This document shows positions 23,691 to 35,799 of a stretch of 64,000 nt of DNA, piece after piece. Both the position numbers and the translations under genes were made by a program. This stretch comes from Micrasema longulum. Lineage: Eukaryota; Arthropoda; Insecta; Trichoptera; Brachycentridae. Within the stretch, counting starts at the first letter, position 1; each line of letters begins with the position of its first letter. The DNA is taken from positions 62,001 through 126,000 of the forward strand of contig JAGVSM010002862.1 in NCBI GenBank assembly GCA_022494885.1. The letters are read 5' to 3'. The notes beneath the pieces were generated by a model that was not told the origin of the DNA, did not search any database, and saw nothing but the letters and a program-made list of their open reading frames with translations.

Positions 23691-24640
23691 ACAATTGCTA
23701 ATTGCTTCAATTGTATTTTTTATATACCAAAAGATAAAAGTTATAAAATATTACATATTCATTATTTTCAGGCTCAATTTTCAAAAAGATCACTATAATA
23801 TAAATATTTTTTATTCCAGGATGTTATTTATTAATTTGAAAATCATACAGCTTACTACAAAAAAAAAACAGCTACATATACAATTATAACGCTAATTTAA
23901 TAATTCTTTGGATAAAGTTTACTTGTTTTGTAGATATTTTATTTATTACATACGCCCAAGTGGCTTTTACATGACAGGTACAAAGTTAAAATTCAATCGT
24001 TTTACAGTACAAGTAAATTTTGAACATAATGTTTGTTTACCTAATAAAATTAATAAAAGAAGTCTTATTTTTTCATGATATGTGCAGTAAATGATCACTT
24101 TCCGAAATGATTTGACTTTATAAGGGAAAATAATATATTTTACATTTTTCGAGTTTGAAAATATCTAAGTAGCTGGTATTCAATACTTTAATCCATATTC
24201 ACATAATTTTATTTTAACACCGGTTAAAAACATCTATAATCCAATCTTATAAAATGCTCCAATACATTTTGCCTTACAATCCATCAAAGTGTATTTTTCT
24301 TTACATTCCAGAACGTTTCTATAAGCTTCAACTCGCGTGCATAAGCTTACTTAACTTACATATATCGGAAGATCCTGGCATTGCGCTGACGACACGACCC
24401 AGGGGAGATTAAAAAAGCCTTTTGAAAACACCTTAAGAAATAAGTCACGGTTTATATTCGCGAGTGAATTATTTGAAGTGTCACCAAATAAAAAGATACG
24501 TGGTGATATATTGTAACGGCTCTTTATAATGCAAATTTATTTTAAGAGCAACGAGTTCATTAATGAAACCCTACTTTATTTAAATCGGTTCAAGTACTGT
24601 TTATTTTTATTTGATAATTAACAATATGTTATCATTATCT

Positions 24641-24838
24641 TCACCATGAACATCCGTATCCTGCATTTACCACATACCACATAGAACACTGCACTGCATT
24701 GAACAATGCATACCACATAGAACACTGCATTGGTAACCAAATGCAGCATATATTGAACTCCTGTTACGTGAAGATATGGTGATCAGTCTTACGCTTTAGG
24801 TGCCAGTTCAGAAACAATAAAATATGGCACTGTAAAAC
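24641..24838 (-). repeat. SINE-1, antisense, with local duplication
   Basis: The tail side contains TACCACATAGAACACTGCAT twice (about 24,673 and 24,710), a local tandem duplication of the SINE tail. The GATATGGTGATCAGTCTTAC and GGTGCCAGTTCAG core follows. The head is missing: the element stops where the LINE at 24,840 begins, so either the SINE inserted at that border or both ends coincide. Confidence 0.65.
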
Positions 24839-24839
24839 T

Positions 24840-26435
24840 TCTGAGATGGATGCAAGAAAAATGTTCAAAACAACAGACCCATATCCATTCTTTCTGTTTT
24901 CTCTAAAATTTTGAACGAGTACTGAAAGACAGGCTTGCCGAAATCTTAAATGACTGCAAACTACTGACTCCATTACAAAATTACTTCAGGAAACATTCGA
25001 GTACAAAAAACTGTAGCTTTTGATTTTATTTCTACCATTTAGAAACATTTAGATCAAGGTGATTATACTGCTGGTGTTTTCATAGACCTAAAGAAGGCTT
25101 TTGACACTGTGGAACACAGCATTTTGATCAAAAAACTTCAGTTTGTTGGTGTAACTAGAATGCGTTTAGAACTTTTGATAGACTATCTTTCAAACAGAAC
25201 ATGTCTTGTGGAAGTTGGAGGTAACTCCTGATAAAATCACCTGCGGAGTATCTCGGGGGTCTATACTCGGTTTGTTGCTCTTTCTTATACACATCAACGA
25301 TATGACGAAGTGGGGTATTAAAGGACAAATACAGATTTATGCAGATGATCCGACCATTTTACATCACAGTAAAAACCAACAAGGTTTGCAGAATACTATT
25401 GAAAGCGACGTCTTACATCTGGCGAAATAGCTGAGTTTAAATATAATGAGCTTTAATGCAAAAAAGACTCACTACCTTTTAATTGGAAATAAGAGCAATG
25501 AATCTATTGACATCTTTATTGGTGATGATTATCTGGAGAAGAAAAATTGTACTAAGTAATTGGGACTGTTAGTGGACTCGCCGTTTACATGAAATAAACA
25601 TGTTGTGCACGTGAAGGGAAAAATTGTCCCGGTAGCTGGAATACTGTACAGATTTCAGAGAATGCTTCCAGTTTCGCTGCTCCGAGCAATTTATTTTTCT
25701 ACGGTCCATTCGCATTTATCATACTTATGCTGTATTTGGGGTTTTTGCAACTAAGCGCAAAATTTTGGAGGTGCAGGTTATTCAGAATAGAGCGATCAGA
25801 AATGTGTTTTACCTTTCGTATGATCATGTAAGGGACATTTATTTTGAAACAAAAATCATGCCCTTTAGCATGTTTTTCTATTTCAAGATAACTAGCACTA
25901 TCATTAATACAACTTTCGACTAAATGCACAGTAACATAAAACCAGCTTTCAATGGAGACATCCATCAGTACAGTCCTAGTAAATAATGTTAATTGATCCA
26001 GAGAATGCGCACCTTGAACATACAATTTTTAATATTTTACCGTCTTTGCTTGTATATGTAATTTTTAATTCATTTGAAATGATTTTAATGCTTTTCAATA
26101 CTTTTTTAGCTTGTATTGGGTACATATATTTTGTTAATTTTTAAAACTTTTTCATTCTTGTAATTTTAAAAATTTGCACTCTCATACTCGTTCAACTCGT
26201 AAATATGCATACACGTAATTTTTAAACTTTTTTTTTTTTATTCTTTTGTTTTATAGACTGTATTACGTATATATCATTTTGAATTCATTTCCATACTTAA
26301 TTTTATGTTTATTTTGTTATTTTTTGAAACTTTTTTACACTTTTCTAATTTGTAGTGTATTATAATTTCTTTCTGCTTTTGTAAATAATGTTATAGTTAA
26401 AAATATAAAAACGTGTGGAAATAAATATTGTTATC
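24840..26435 (+). pseudogene. Jockey/CR1-like LINE, reverse transcriptase domain
   Basis: Three frames together give a readable reverse transcriptase: NNRPISILSVFSKILE (about 24,850), LQNYFRKHSSTK, DYTAGVFIDLKKAFDTVEHS (about 25,060), then GVSRGSILGLLLFLIHINDM and IYADDPTILHH (25,206-25,430). The YADD box has the catalytic aspartates of non-LTR reverse transcriptases, and the DLKKAFDTV segment carries the first catalytic Asp. A thumb region follows (KCTKYLGLLVD-like, then VHSHLSYLCCIWG), and the ORF end is readable to about 26,040. The 3' UTR is AT-rich to about 26,435. The frame is broken by a few stops and shifts (near 25,040, 25,228 and 25,430). The endonuclease part is missing. Clade assignment between jockey and CR1 is uncertain without a tree. 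Confidence 0.85.
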
Positions 26436-26509
26436 TGTATGTCCCTAAATGATGTATAATATGTTTTCAGTTTAAATTAAAAAATATATTCATATTTCAT
26501 GTCCACTTT

Positions 26510-26570
26510 TAACTCATGACTTTAATAATGATAGGTGCATACGCTAACCACTACACAACGGGCGGGTTTA
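26510..26570 (-). repeat. tRNA-like head relic, antisense
   Basis: CGCTAACCACTACACAACGG is the complement of a tRNA-derived SINE 5' head with its A-box region. The B-box side (CTTTTAACTCATGACTTTAA) is eroded. Too little remains to assign it to SINE-1 or SINE-2. Confidence 0.35.
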
Positions 26571-27214
26571 TCTCTTCTCGATTTAAAAAAAAAGTTTCTC
26601 ACACTCACATCACTAAATTTTAAACACAGGGTTATCTGGTAATTCCATGAATTACAAATTGCTTCCGAAAACTAGTAATTAATTGGGTTATTCCAAGATA
26701 ATTCAAAATTTCTCTAGAAAACCAGTATAACAATGTTACATCTTGAAATTTAAAAAAAAAACTTAAAATTCCTTATTTTTAATTGTTTTTTTTATTTTTA
26801 TATAAACCTGTATAAAACTAACCTGTATACAAATTGAGCACCAATAAAACGTCTCTTGGCTTGGTGGATAATTAAAACTATAACAGGTACATAACTAATT
26901 TTAATAAATAAACGCTATTCTGCAATACTAATAATCCAAAAATATCAAACATCGTGTTATTTAAAAAAAAAAACTGTATTGAAAAATTGACAACTTATTT
27001 ATTGCCTTACCTCACCATTCTAAATATAATACTTACTTATAATTCACTCAAAAAAAAAAATTCATCCAATTGGTAGAAGTTGTTTACAAAATTATTAAAA
27101 TAAATCGATAAATTAATAACAACGAGTCAGGGAAACACAATTGTCATTAATGATAATGATAAAATTTATAAATAAACTTATCAATGAAACTTCTTGGTTT
27201 AGTTTTACTTTTTA

Positions 27215-27275
27215 TTATTTTGACCAACGAGCGCTTTCGCCTAAGTAGGCATCTTCAAGACTGGTGATTTGTTTA
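27215..27275 (-). repeat. Hammerhead-like motif, PLE-type terminus
   Basis: Minus-strand RNA of 27,233-27,260 reads CUUGAAGAU, then GCCU-ACUU-AGGC, then GAAAGC. After removing one extra U at the start, the core is CUGAAGA, which fits CUGANGA (position 7 is variable). Stem II is four perfect pairs and GAAA is intact. One unpaired U between A9 and stem II departs from the canonical fold. Activity is unproven. Confidence 0.5.
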
Positions 27276-27794
27276 CAACGTTTACAGCTTTTATACTATT
27301 CCTAACATATTTATATACAATTGTCATTTTCAAAATGGTTTTTCTTATTGAAAATCTGTTGGATTTATTTATTTTCTTCATTTGAAACATTCGAGTCACA
27401 TACAAGGTCCTTATTACAATGCACCTACCTTACTGTACAATCATCCCTTATTCTGCACACCCTCTCCACCACGCTAGCTGTATTCTATCAAGGACCTGTC
27501 CAGACAAGAACGAGGAGTGATTTATGGAAAATATCATACTGATGTGTTAGCTATCTACAAGATTAACGAATTCTGTATTTTTCCTGCTATTTAAAAAAAA
27601 GGTTTTTAAGATCAGCAACGGTAGAAATAATGTCATCTGTTTGTTTTTATTTTATTGTTATTTAAAACGATAACTGCTTTGTCCAATAAAAAAAATTCAT
27701 GAGATAATATATGTATATTATATAAACAAAATCTTCACTAACTAATCAAAATTATATTTGACAATGGTATGTATTAATGGTGCTGATTTATTAA

Positions 27795-28050
27795 CGGCCT
27801 CGCGGTGTAATGGTCAGCGCATTTGTCTACCATGCAAGAGATTTCGGGTTTAATTTCCGACATGGTTGACATGAAATATTGATGTTAAGGGGTGTTTTTA
27901 CACTAGAATATTCCGTAGTCCCGGGACTGGTACCTGAATCGTAAGATTGGTCTTCTTACCTTCGTGTAACAAAAATGATCCAGATACGCTGCGATTGGTG
28001 TACCAATGTAGTGCTCTATGCACCATCAGGTGTGAAAAGATAATTATGAT
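27795..28050 (+). repeat. SINE-1, full length
   Basis: Head CGGCCTCGCGGTGTAATGGT with A-box region, then CGGGTTTAATTTCCGACATG (degraded B box), the core ATTCCGTAGTCCCGGGACTG and GGTACCTGAATCGTAAGATT, and the tail GATCCAGATACGCTGCGATT and GTGCTCTATGCACCATCAGG. The order matches 45,625. The terminal GAT repeat is eroded. Confidence 0.85.
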
Positions 28051-28054
28051 TTAT

Positions 28055-31015
28055 TACTACTTACTTATTTACTTTCTTTTTTTTAAAGTATTTAATTTTT
28101 TTCCCGTCTCCTTCTGTATTCATAATAAAATAATGTGAAATTTGTAAATGGTCTTAATTTTTAAAATTATTCTCTTGTCCCTTGCATAATTATTGTATAA
28201 ATAAATAACTTGAGGTGAATAAAATAATCGTATGCACGCATACAGCACATGTTCTGCATGAGACTTCAAGCTACACTGTATTCATAACAAATGGCGGGAA
28301 GATATATATCTAAGAACTCAAAGTTGTGTAAAAAAATAACTAGTTAACATATTCAAGATATTGGGGTATAAAAATCAAAGTTTTACTTTATTTACAAGAG
28401 AAAAAAGTAATTAATTAAATTCAAATAATAGTATTTTTCAATTTTCGGGAAATTTTCTTGCGATTATAAATAACCATAAAATATATATTTTTTTTAAAAT
28501 TCAAATTAAAATCGGGACATAGGCACTGATATAAAATTATAATTACTTACTAAGCACTATATTTTTATAAAAAATATAAATTACTAATTTTAATTTTACT
28601 ATACCCTGCATACGAACTTCGTGAAGAATGACAAATGAGAATATTTTTATATGTTTTGAGTGCAAAATACGTATATCTAAAAAATCAGTATCTAAAAAAA
28701 GTCAAATGGGAAGAAAATGAATTGAATGTTAAGCGTTGTTTCATCAAGAGAAACTATTTTTTATCCTAAAAATTTAAATTGAATTTAATATACATTTATT
28801 TATAAATTTTCTATCATTTTTGCGAAAACCCCGGCGAGTTCCAGACATCTCTACTCGGAAGGTAAGGCGTGCTCCGTCATACAAAACGTATGGTGGAATT
28901 CCATTTGGGAATTACTCTAGGGGCAAACTTTTGTTACTTCTTACCGCCAGCCGTACTGGACTGTAATATATTTTAGGGAGAACATACAAAATAATCAAAT
29001 AGTGGCGGGAATATGGAAATTTAAGACCCCAACACAAATTCAGGTGGGGCATTTTTTTATTTATTTCATAAATCAATTTAGTTTTCATTCAATTTACAAT
29101 ACATGTATTTAAAAAGGGCAATAATAAAAGGAAGAAAACTTAAAAGTTACCTGGTTGCGCGAGTGTTTGGTGGAATTGAGTGGTTTATGGCTGGATGGAC
29201 CACCGGTGGATGAAGGTACACCTATTTTACCTATCCTGTGATCTCCCAACTTTCAATGTTTGTTATTCTCCTCATCTCTTTGGCCATGGGTAGCTACGGT
29301 TGCTATAGGAACAATTTTCCATATCCATAGAAACTAACATCAACAATTACACATTCATTCTCTTCTTGATGATTTCTGCCAACTTCCGCGTGTTATAATT
29401 TAATCTGCCCCCATCTGCTCGTCCTATAATCATCTAGCCGCATCTAAACATTTTTACATCATCTGACCGCCACATTCATCATTATATTTTGCAAATAACT
29501 TTAGTGAAAGTGCCGTGTTTACCAAAAAGGAAAAAACTACCCAAAAGCTTGGATTTCGAGGAATCAACCGAATTCCTGTCCCTGATTCCCTTTCCTGTAT
29601 TCCAAAAGGTGGGATTTTTGTCTACTGAAGTTTGTTTAGCCGCATACTGTTCGATTCCGCATTTTCCATCTCCGCGCAAAGCATTTCTTATTTCCCCGCA
29701 AATTTTAACACAGATCTACGGATTCAGTCAAATAATATCCACACAAAATTTTAATCGCCACTCCATTACCATCACGTTAAATGTATTCTTATACAAGAAA
29801 GCTAAAAAAGCGTAAAATAAATGACACATAAAAAAACGGTTTAAATAATGGAAGTAAATTTCTGCACTATTATCATTTAAACGTCGAAATATTAAACTTA
29901 TTCACATATTTCCTATTTGCTATATTATCAAACATCCAAGTTATAAAAATATGATTTGCGGTATTTTTCTAATATTATATAATTATGTATAATTTTATCT
30001 TAGAGTAAAATGTATATCTTGATTAAAAAAAACTATGCTACGACTTATTGTTAATTAGGGTGATTTCATACAGAAGAAGGCTGAAAAATGTTTAGCTTGA
30101 AAATAACACGATTAAACTAGAAGGCACATCTCAAAAAACGTGTCCAAATTTTAAGTAGCTACGACTTACCGTTTCGACGGAATTCTTGCGACGGACTAAC
30201 AAACAAATATATGTATGTATTTTCTATTTCATAATTTTGTGTGCGTTTTGACTCGTGCCTCCCATAAAACGATTTTATGTTTATACATAATTATTGCAAA
30301 GTATGTGTAGTAAGTATGTTGATTATTAACATTGAAATATTTTCATACATCATATTCTTTTGTTACCAAGAATTGCAGGGCCGCGATTAAGAACGCCATC
30401 TTCATCGGTACATACCGAGACGGTATAATTAATTACAGTACAATTTCTATATACCTCAGCATGTTTTACCGACTTGTCACCGTGACATCATATAATCGAA
30501 TCCAACCAATGAATGACCCCAAAAATATAGTCCTCGTTCCCTATTTAAATAAAAAATTTAAAAGTGCCAATTTATGTTTTAAATATGCTTTAGTGGTAAA
30601 AAGTGGCCACTTCAAAGCTCTAATAAGATCCAATAAATCCCAATTCAAGCAAGAAATGCTCTCTTAAACATGATTTTTATATGACTGGATATGACAATTA
30701 CCAAGACGGTATGCTTAAAGATCCTCTCCATTTGTCTACCGAACGATTGCAAAGCCGGCTCTTCTAACGTCTCGACACGTGTACTCAAGAAGATAGTAAA
30801 ACAGGTGGAAAAAATATAAAAACTTCATTTATTTTTATAGTGGCAACAATTTTTCATCTACATGTTCTTATATGTTAATAGGGCAGAATCTAGCCACATT
30901 ATCTGTGCATCAAAGCATTAGTTTTCAAAACTGAAAAGAAGTGCCAACCTCAAAACAATTTTGAATTTAAATAAATAGCAATTAAAAGAAAAAAATATCG
31001 TAGAAATAAAACTTT
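28055..31015. other. Unique-looking DNA with GC-richer islands, no gene called
   Basis: Islands at about 28,820-29,060 and 29,140-29,330 are less AT-biased than the rest. A 108-codon frame at 29,489-29,815 and a 111-codon frame at 30,332-30,667 are open, but neither shows a domain, a codon pattern or a splice context I can support. A segment near 30,110-30,200 (TAAGTAGCTACGACTTACCG, TTTCGACGGAATTC) looks repeat-like, without a second copy in this window. Confidence 0.4.
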
Positions 31016-31019
31016 GGAC

Positions 31020-31345
31020 ACTTTTAATACGTAGATATGCGTATTGAGGGATACTAGACCCGTTGGTACAACCTGATGAACTAACATCAAAACTTGACGG
31101 TGAGGGGTCGGTGGTTTATCTTCGTAATCGCTCTGGAGAATTTATCTTCGACTTTGACGTCATAATGAGGCTTTGTCACTTTAGTGCTTAGATATGTGTA
31201 CTGTGACGTACGCTTCTAAGAAGCCTTCTACTAGTAACATATCAATGTAACCACCCAAAAGGTGTGGGTTCGGTAGTGTATCTTCGTAATCGCTCGAGAG
31301 AATTTATCTTTAACCATACCGTTATGGTGAAAAAAGGACGTCCTT
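31020..31345. repeat. Two-unit tandem repeat, period about 160 bp
   Basis: Unit 1 has TAGATATGCGTATTG at about 31,031 and GTTTATCTTCGTAATCGCTC at about 31,114. Unit 2 has TAGATATGTGTACTG at about 31,188 and GTGTATCTTCGTAATCGCTC at about 31,276, both followed by an AGAATTTATCTT block. Offsets are 157 and 162 bases. The units are diverged between the conserved blocks. This could be a satellite remnant or a duplicated segment of a larger repeat. Confidence 0.75.
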
Positions 31346-31390
31346 AGTTTCCCATCATAATTGCTGCCCAGGTCCTCTTTGAGCAAGAAG

Positions 31391-31553
31391 CATATCGTCT
31401 GACTAACTTGCAAAACTAAAATCTCCAAAAATAACAATTTTACAGGAGAGGGAAAAAACAGTATTATTTCAAAAAAATATACTGTTTTTTTCACCCTCCT
31501 GTAATTTTTTTATTTTTAGAGATTAAAGTTTTGCAAGTTAGTCAGATGATATG
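31391..31553. repeat. Fold-back hairpin, about 80-bp arms
   Basis: The left arm (CATATCGTCTGACTAACTTG, CAAAACTAAAATCTCCAAAA, TACAGGAGAGGG, AACAGTAT) and the right arm (ATACTGTTTTTTTCACCCTC, CTGTAA, TAGAGATTAAAGTTTTGCAA, GTTAGTCAGATGATATG) are reverse complements with scattered mismatches. The loop is essentially absent, centre near 31,472. It lies 46 bases beyond the tandem repeat at 31,020-31,345. A transcript would form a long hairpin. Confidence 0.85.
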
Positions 31554-32299
31554 ATATAATAATATAATATAAAAAAAATATAGTAATTATAGTAATTTAT
31601 ATAGTAATTAACATTAGTTATACTCATTTAACTGTCATTACCATAAGAAGAGAGACCAAAGAAGTTGTTCAAAGGTAAACCCGTAAGTTTTCGGCTTGAA
31701 TAATGTCATGTTTGAAATATTTGTATATTAGATAAAAACGTATCAAACAGGGCGATATTTCTGAATATGACAAATGTATGGGTTTGGTCAAAGGGGGGTG
31801 AATGTCCAAGTTTTAGCACACCCTTGGGAAGTCCTACTGTCCAGAACCAAAGCTGGAGGAATTTTTCATTCCATTTCCCCCTTTCTGTTGATTCCCTGAG
31901 GCTCGCGGAACTTTTCCCAACGTTTCCACGTCCAACCGCAAAATTTGAAGACTTCCGAAGGTTTTAATCGTATCGCCGCCATTAGTTCCTTGTCAATGGG
32001 GATATTGCTGGTGACGGGAGAATTTATGAAAGGGTACGTGAGCCAAATAAAATATTTCTATTGTTAAAAAACCCTTGCGTTTGTTCGAAGATATTAAATA
32101 ATTGCACACATATACGTGTCCCTGTATCTTTAAAAAAAAGATGTTTAAAAAGTCAGTTTTAATCTATTATTGTTTACTAGTATTTAACAGAAAATGCGAT
32201 TTTAATATTTTGATATATTTCATTTACTGATTTGGTTAAATTCCTTTGTAATTGAGTAAAAACTAATAATCTTATCATAAAATTCATAACATAATATAT

Positions 32300-32500
32300 T
32301 AAAAACAATATTTTTAGTATGTATATTTAAAATGTTTGCACACAGGGCTAGATTCTACTCTCTAGAGAGTTATCAAGATATCGCAACAGAAACGGAAAAT
32401 ATTTTTGAGAAAAAAAAATCTATGCATTTACACGGTTTATGATTCGTTATCTGCTGATTTAAGTTTTCACTTTACACACTGTATAAAATTCAACATTATG
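32300..32500 (+). mobile_element. TIR family A, diverged
   Basis: AACAATATTTTTAGTATG, AAATGTTTGCACACAGGGC and TACTCTCTAGAGAGTTATC mark the left terminus. TCGCAACAGAAACGGAAAAT, TATGCATTTACACGGTTTAT and CACTTTACACACTGTATAAA follow in family order. It ends near 32,500. Confidence 0.6.
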
Positions 32501-35050
32501 TAAATATTTGTGCTTCAAAAAAGTAAACATGAGGAAAGGTAAGAAATTGTGAATGTTGAAACTTTTGGAAAAAAGCTGAATATTACATAGCATATAAATT
32601 GATAATTAAACATGACCAACAACAAGTAATACACCATGCAAATACCTACAGTTCCATATTCCTTACCTTGTTTTTTCTTCCTGTTGCAATGTACTGGCCT
32701 CAATATTTTTTTTCAGAAAGATGAAAAAGGTTTTGGCAATAACCTTGTTATAATTATTAGTAGTTTTGATAATATAAATGTATGTATTTGGTATTTTGAC
32801 AAGCTTTAGGGTTTTAAAATTTATTTACTGATTGGATTTTTTGAAATATTCAAGTTCGCTTGAAAAAAGGGGTTTGTTTTTACAGTAGTAAAACAAATTA
32901 TCGCGTCATAAAAAACGTTTTTTTTTTCAAGAATAAAAAAAGGCACATTTAAGTTATAAGCAAAATAAAATTACTGCACCCTAAAACAGAATCATTTAAT
33001 CAATAAAAAATAACCTGAAAATAAAAATATAATCTTTGATCGTAGATACACTGAAAGTGCAGTACAATTTTCTGTTTTTACACCTAAAAGCTGTTTTTTC
33101 TGGGACACCAATTCGGGAAAGCTTATGTGTTTATATTTATTTATATGGTCAACATCAACAACCACCCTGGGACATCCACGTGACACTTCCGGCCGCAAAT
33201 TCCCGCCATTTCCAACTGTTTACGGCGGCAAAACGTTTCCGGCGCCATATCAATAACACCGGCCAATTGATGACTTTACCGATTTCCTCTGACTCTCTGG
33301 CAGTTTGCCTTTTTCTATACCCATCTTTATGCCTCTGGCATCAATATGTAGGCACAAGTGTAATAGTTTACTGCCTAACTTGGAGAGACATAAGAAATCA
33401 GATGTATGGGGGGGATACCGAAGGTTCTAAGTTGGAAACTGAATAAGTAATGAGAGAAAGTGTGAAGAATATCGATTAGGAAATGTAATACAATCAACCA
33501 CTTAAACATCTACTTAAATCTATTAGACTATTTTTAATCCACAAAATAAAATAATAACATTTTACTGCAACTTTTCGGAATAAATTTAAATACTTTTATT
33601 AAGGTTTTTTTACGCTACTAACAAAAAATACCACATGATTTTAAGAATTCTAATACAATTTTTAGGATATTTTTTTTTTTCGATAAGAATTTATATTTTT
33701 AAGTACTTAAACAACATTTTATAAGTAAAAATCAACTTAATTGCTAAGATAACTACAAACAAGTAAAGTTATATCGAATTTTTAATAAATTTAATTAAGT
33801 AATTTAGAAAAACACATAATAAGAATAAGTAAGTTTTATAAAAATACTACGGTTTTCTTTTTCAATTTACCTTAATTACAATTATTATTCATTCTATACA
33901 CAATATTTTTCAATACTCGGTGGTTATAAAAAGAATAATCGAACCGTGCGCAGACGGGTGCCATTTTCAATTTCATCTTTCTCGCTGTAACGAGATGTGT
34001 TTAGAAAAGAAAACAGAATACTGATAGCAACACCGCTCGACGCCATCTTGTTTCGTTGATTCCCGAAGGTGTTACGGAGGCTCTTTCTCTACGAATAAAT
34101 CTATGCCATACAATAGATACAAAGTAAGATAAAGTGATGAAATTCTATGTTATTTCACTGGAATATTTTAAAGGAATAATACTTTTTGTTTAAAAAAGTA
34201 AAAGTACACTTTTCACGTCATCGCTTAGTTAATTTAAGTACCAACTTTCCATGGTTATTTTACTGGGCAAATAAACGAAAATAAGTTTTTTTGATAATTA
34301 TGCCTAAAGCGATATAGCCTGTTTTTCGAGAATTGAGAGTAATTTGACTAACTCTCCTTTTCCGGTAATGAACATGGATATAAATATAGTAAAAATTTGC
34401 TTAAAATTTTAAGCGTTCCTCCAAAATGTATTTACGCATCGAATGAAATAATTTATTATTAAATAATTAGTAAGCTTTTGGTACGGGAAATGCATTTTAT
34501 CAGGAACCGAAGATAAATCATCAACACAATTTAAAATATACTGATGTGTCGCATTGTCGTGGTAAATGATTTAAAGAGTACCGAATGTACGATTTTCTCA
34601 AACACTCTTTATGTCTCACTCTCGATACCTGTAGGTAGTACATTCTGGAGCAAGAGAGACAATTCTACGCGTCACACTTGCGAATAGCAAAATTCTCAGT
34701 ACTTCTGCCAGACGCCATAAGTGCCAGTAGCTCTCCGAGCTTCGTCAGGGATGGTCCTTTTTTGATGTTTTAAGTAATTAGATTTAAAATATTATTACTT
34801 TCGACTTTTTCTATAAATAATTGAAGCTATTGCCGATGAATATTCCATTTTTCCAATTTAAAATCTCTCATTTTTGCATATATAACGACTACAAGCGTTA
34901 AAAAGTGATAATGTTTTTGGCAAAGGAAGAGTTAATGCAGTTTTTTGCATTAATCCGAGTATTATTTTCAAAACGGAATTTTACTGCATTACTTAAATAA
35001 AACATAAAAATATTATTCAATGTAACCACAAAAAAATTGATTTAGTTTAT
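32500..35050. other. AT-rich DNA with GC-richer islands, no gene called
   Basis: Island 33,130-33,430 is notably GC-rich (CCGGCCGCAAATTCCCGCCA, CGGCGGCAAAACGTTTCCGG). It lies in a 136-codon open frame at 33,036-33,446 with no domain I recognise. Island 33,945-34,100 contains CGACGCCATCTTGTTTCG and GGGTGCCATTTTC, resembling YY1/Pho-type GCCAT sites. Island 34,610-34,760 is a third. None has a supported gene structure. Confidence 0.4.
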
Positions 35051-35057
35051 TTCTCTT

Positions 35058-35480
35058 CAAGACCGTCGAAATAATTCCGACCTTCTAGTCTTATATAAAA
35101 TTCTCAACTCACTCTTTGATGCGCCTGAACTACTCAGCTTAATAAAATTAAATTTCCCAACTAGAAACCTTAGACAAAACTTACTCTTTCATACCCATAA
35201 CCATAGAATTAACTATAGTTTTCATGCCCCTATGACTATAATTCTTAGGTTTGCCAACAAACATACCAGTCTAAAATTCTTTGATAACAAGTTGTCTTCT
35301 TTCAAACGATCACCGAATCAAATTCAATAATAAACACCTCTCTCCCGCTTCCACTCCCACCAAATCAACTTTATACCATTGTGTCTTTCTACTTTCCTTT
35401 ACAATAATTTTCTATGTAAAAATATGTCTTTAAAAATGCCCATTGGGCGTATATGTAAATAAATTAATACACAAAGTAAT
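35058..35480 (+). pseudogene. Jockey-like LINE ORF2 C-terminus and 3' UTR
   Basis: One frame reads DRRNNSDLLVLYKILNSLFD, APELLSLIKLNFPTRNLRQN, LLFHTHNHRINYSFHAPMTI and ends with FFDNKLSSFKRSPNQIQ and a stop near 35,329. The succession of a DL-LYK-LNG-like motif, a PELL motif, a P-R--R--LF motif and an NY-F-P motif is the usual C-terminal signature of jockey-group ORF2 in arthropods. A 3' UTR with GCCCATTGGGCGTATATGTA and AATAAATTAATA follows. The frame has no internal stop over about 90 codons. The 5' part is absent. Confidence 0.8.
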
Positions 35481-35637
35481 CGAGATACCTGCTCACAATT
35501 ATTCAACGCACTTTTCTCTATGAAATAAGATATGTATCCTGAGTTTATTATAGTCATTTAGGTAAAGTGAACAGTTGAAATAATTATTTCCTTATCCGCA
35601 TCTTATATGCATGGAATTTAGTACCTCAATTTCAATT

Positions 35638-35760
35638 AATCCGTGATCGTTTGTAACATACGAGAAAGGAAAACTAGATGATCTGTCTTGAGCTTCCGGC
35701 GCCAGTCTGGAGTCAGAAAGATTATAAAATATTGCATTGAAAATCTAAATCTCAAAATTA
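35638..35760 (-). repeat. SINE-1 core remnant, antisense
   Basis: AACTAGATGATCTGTCTTGA, GCTTCCGGCGCCAGTCTGGA and AAAATATTGCATTGAAAA match the reversed SINE-1 core. Head and tail are lost. Confidence 0.5.
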
Positions 35761-35799
35761 CTATTTCTATTCCTTCTTTTTAACTTTTCACGGTGATAG

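Noticed and set aside
25699..26025. 108-codon minus-strand frame
   Set aside because: It lies antisense to the end of the jockey/CR1-like LINE, where the plus strand gives the family-like peptide.
29489..29815. 108-codon plus-strand frame
   Set aside because: The opposite strand is also open and the peptide has no domain, so I could not support a coding call.
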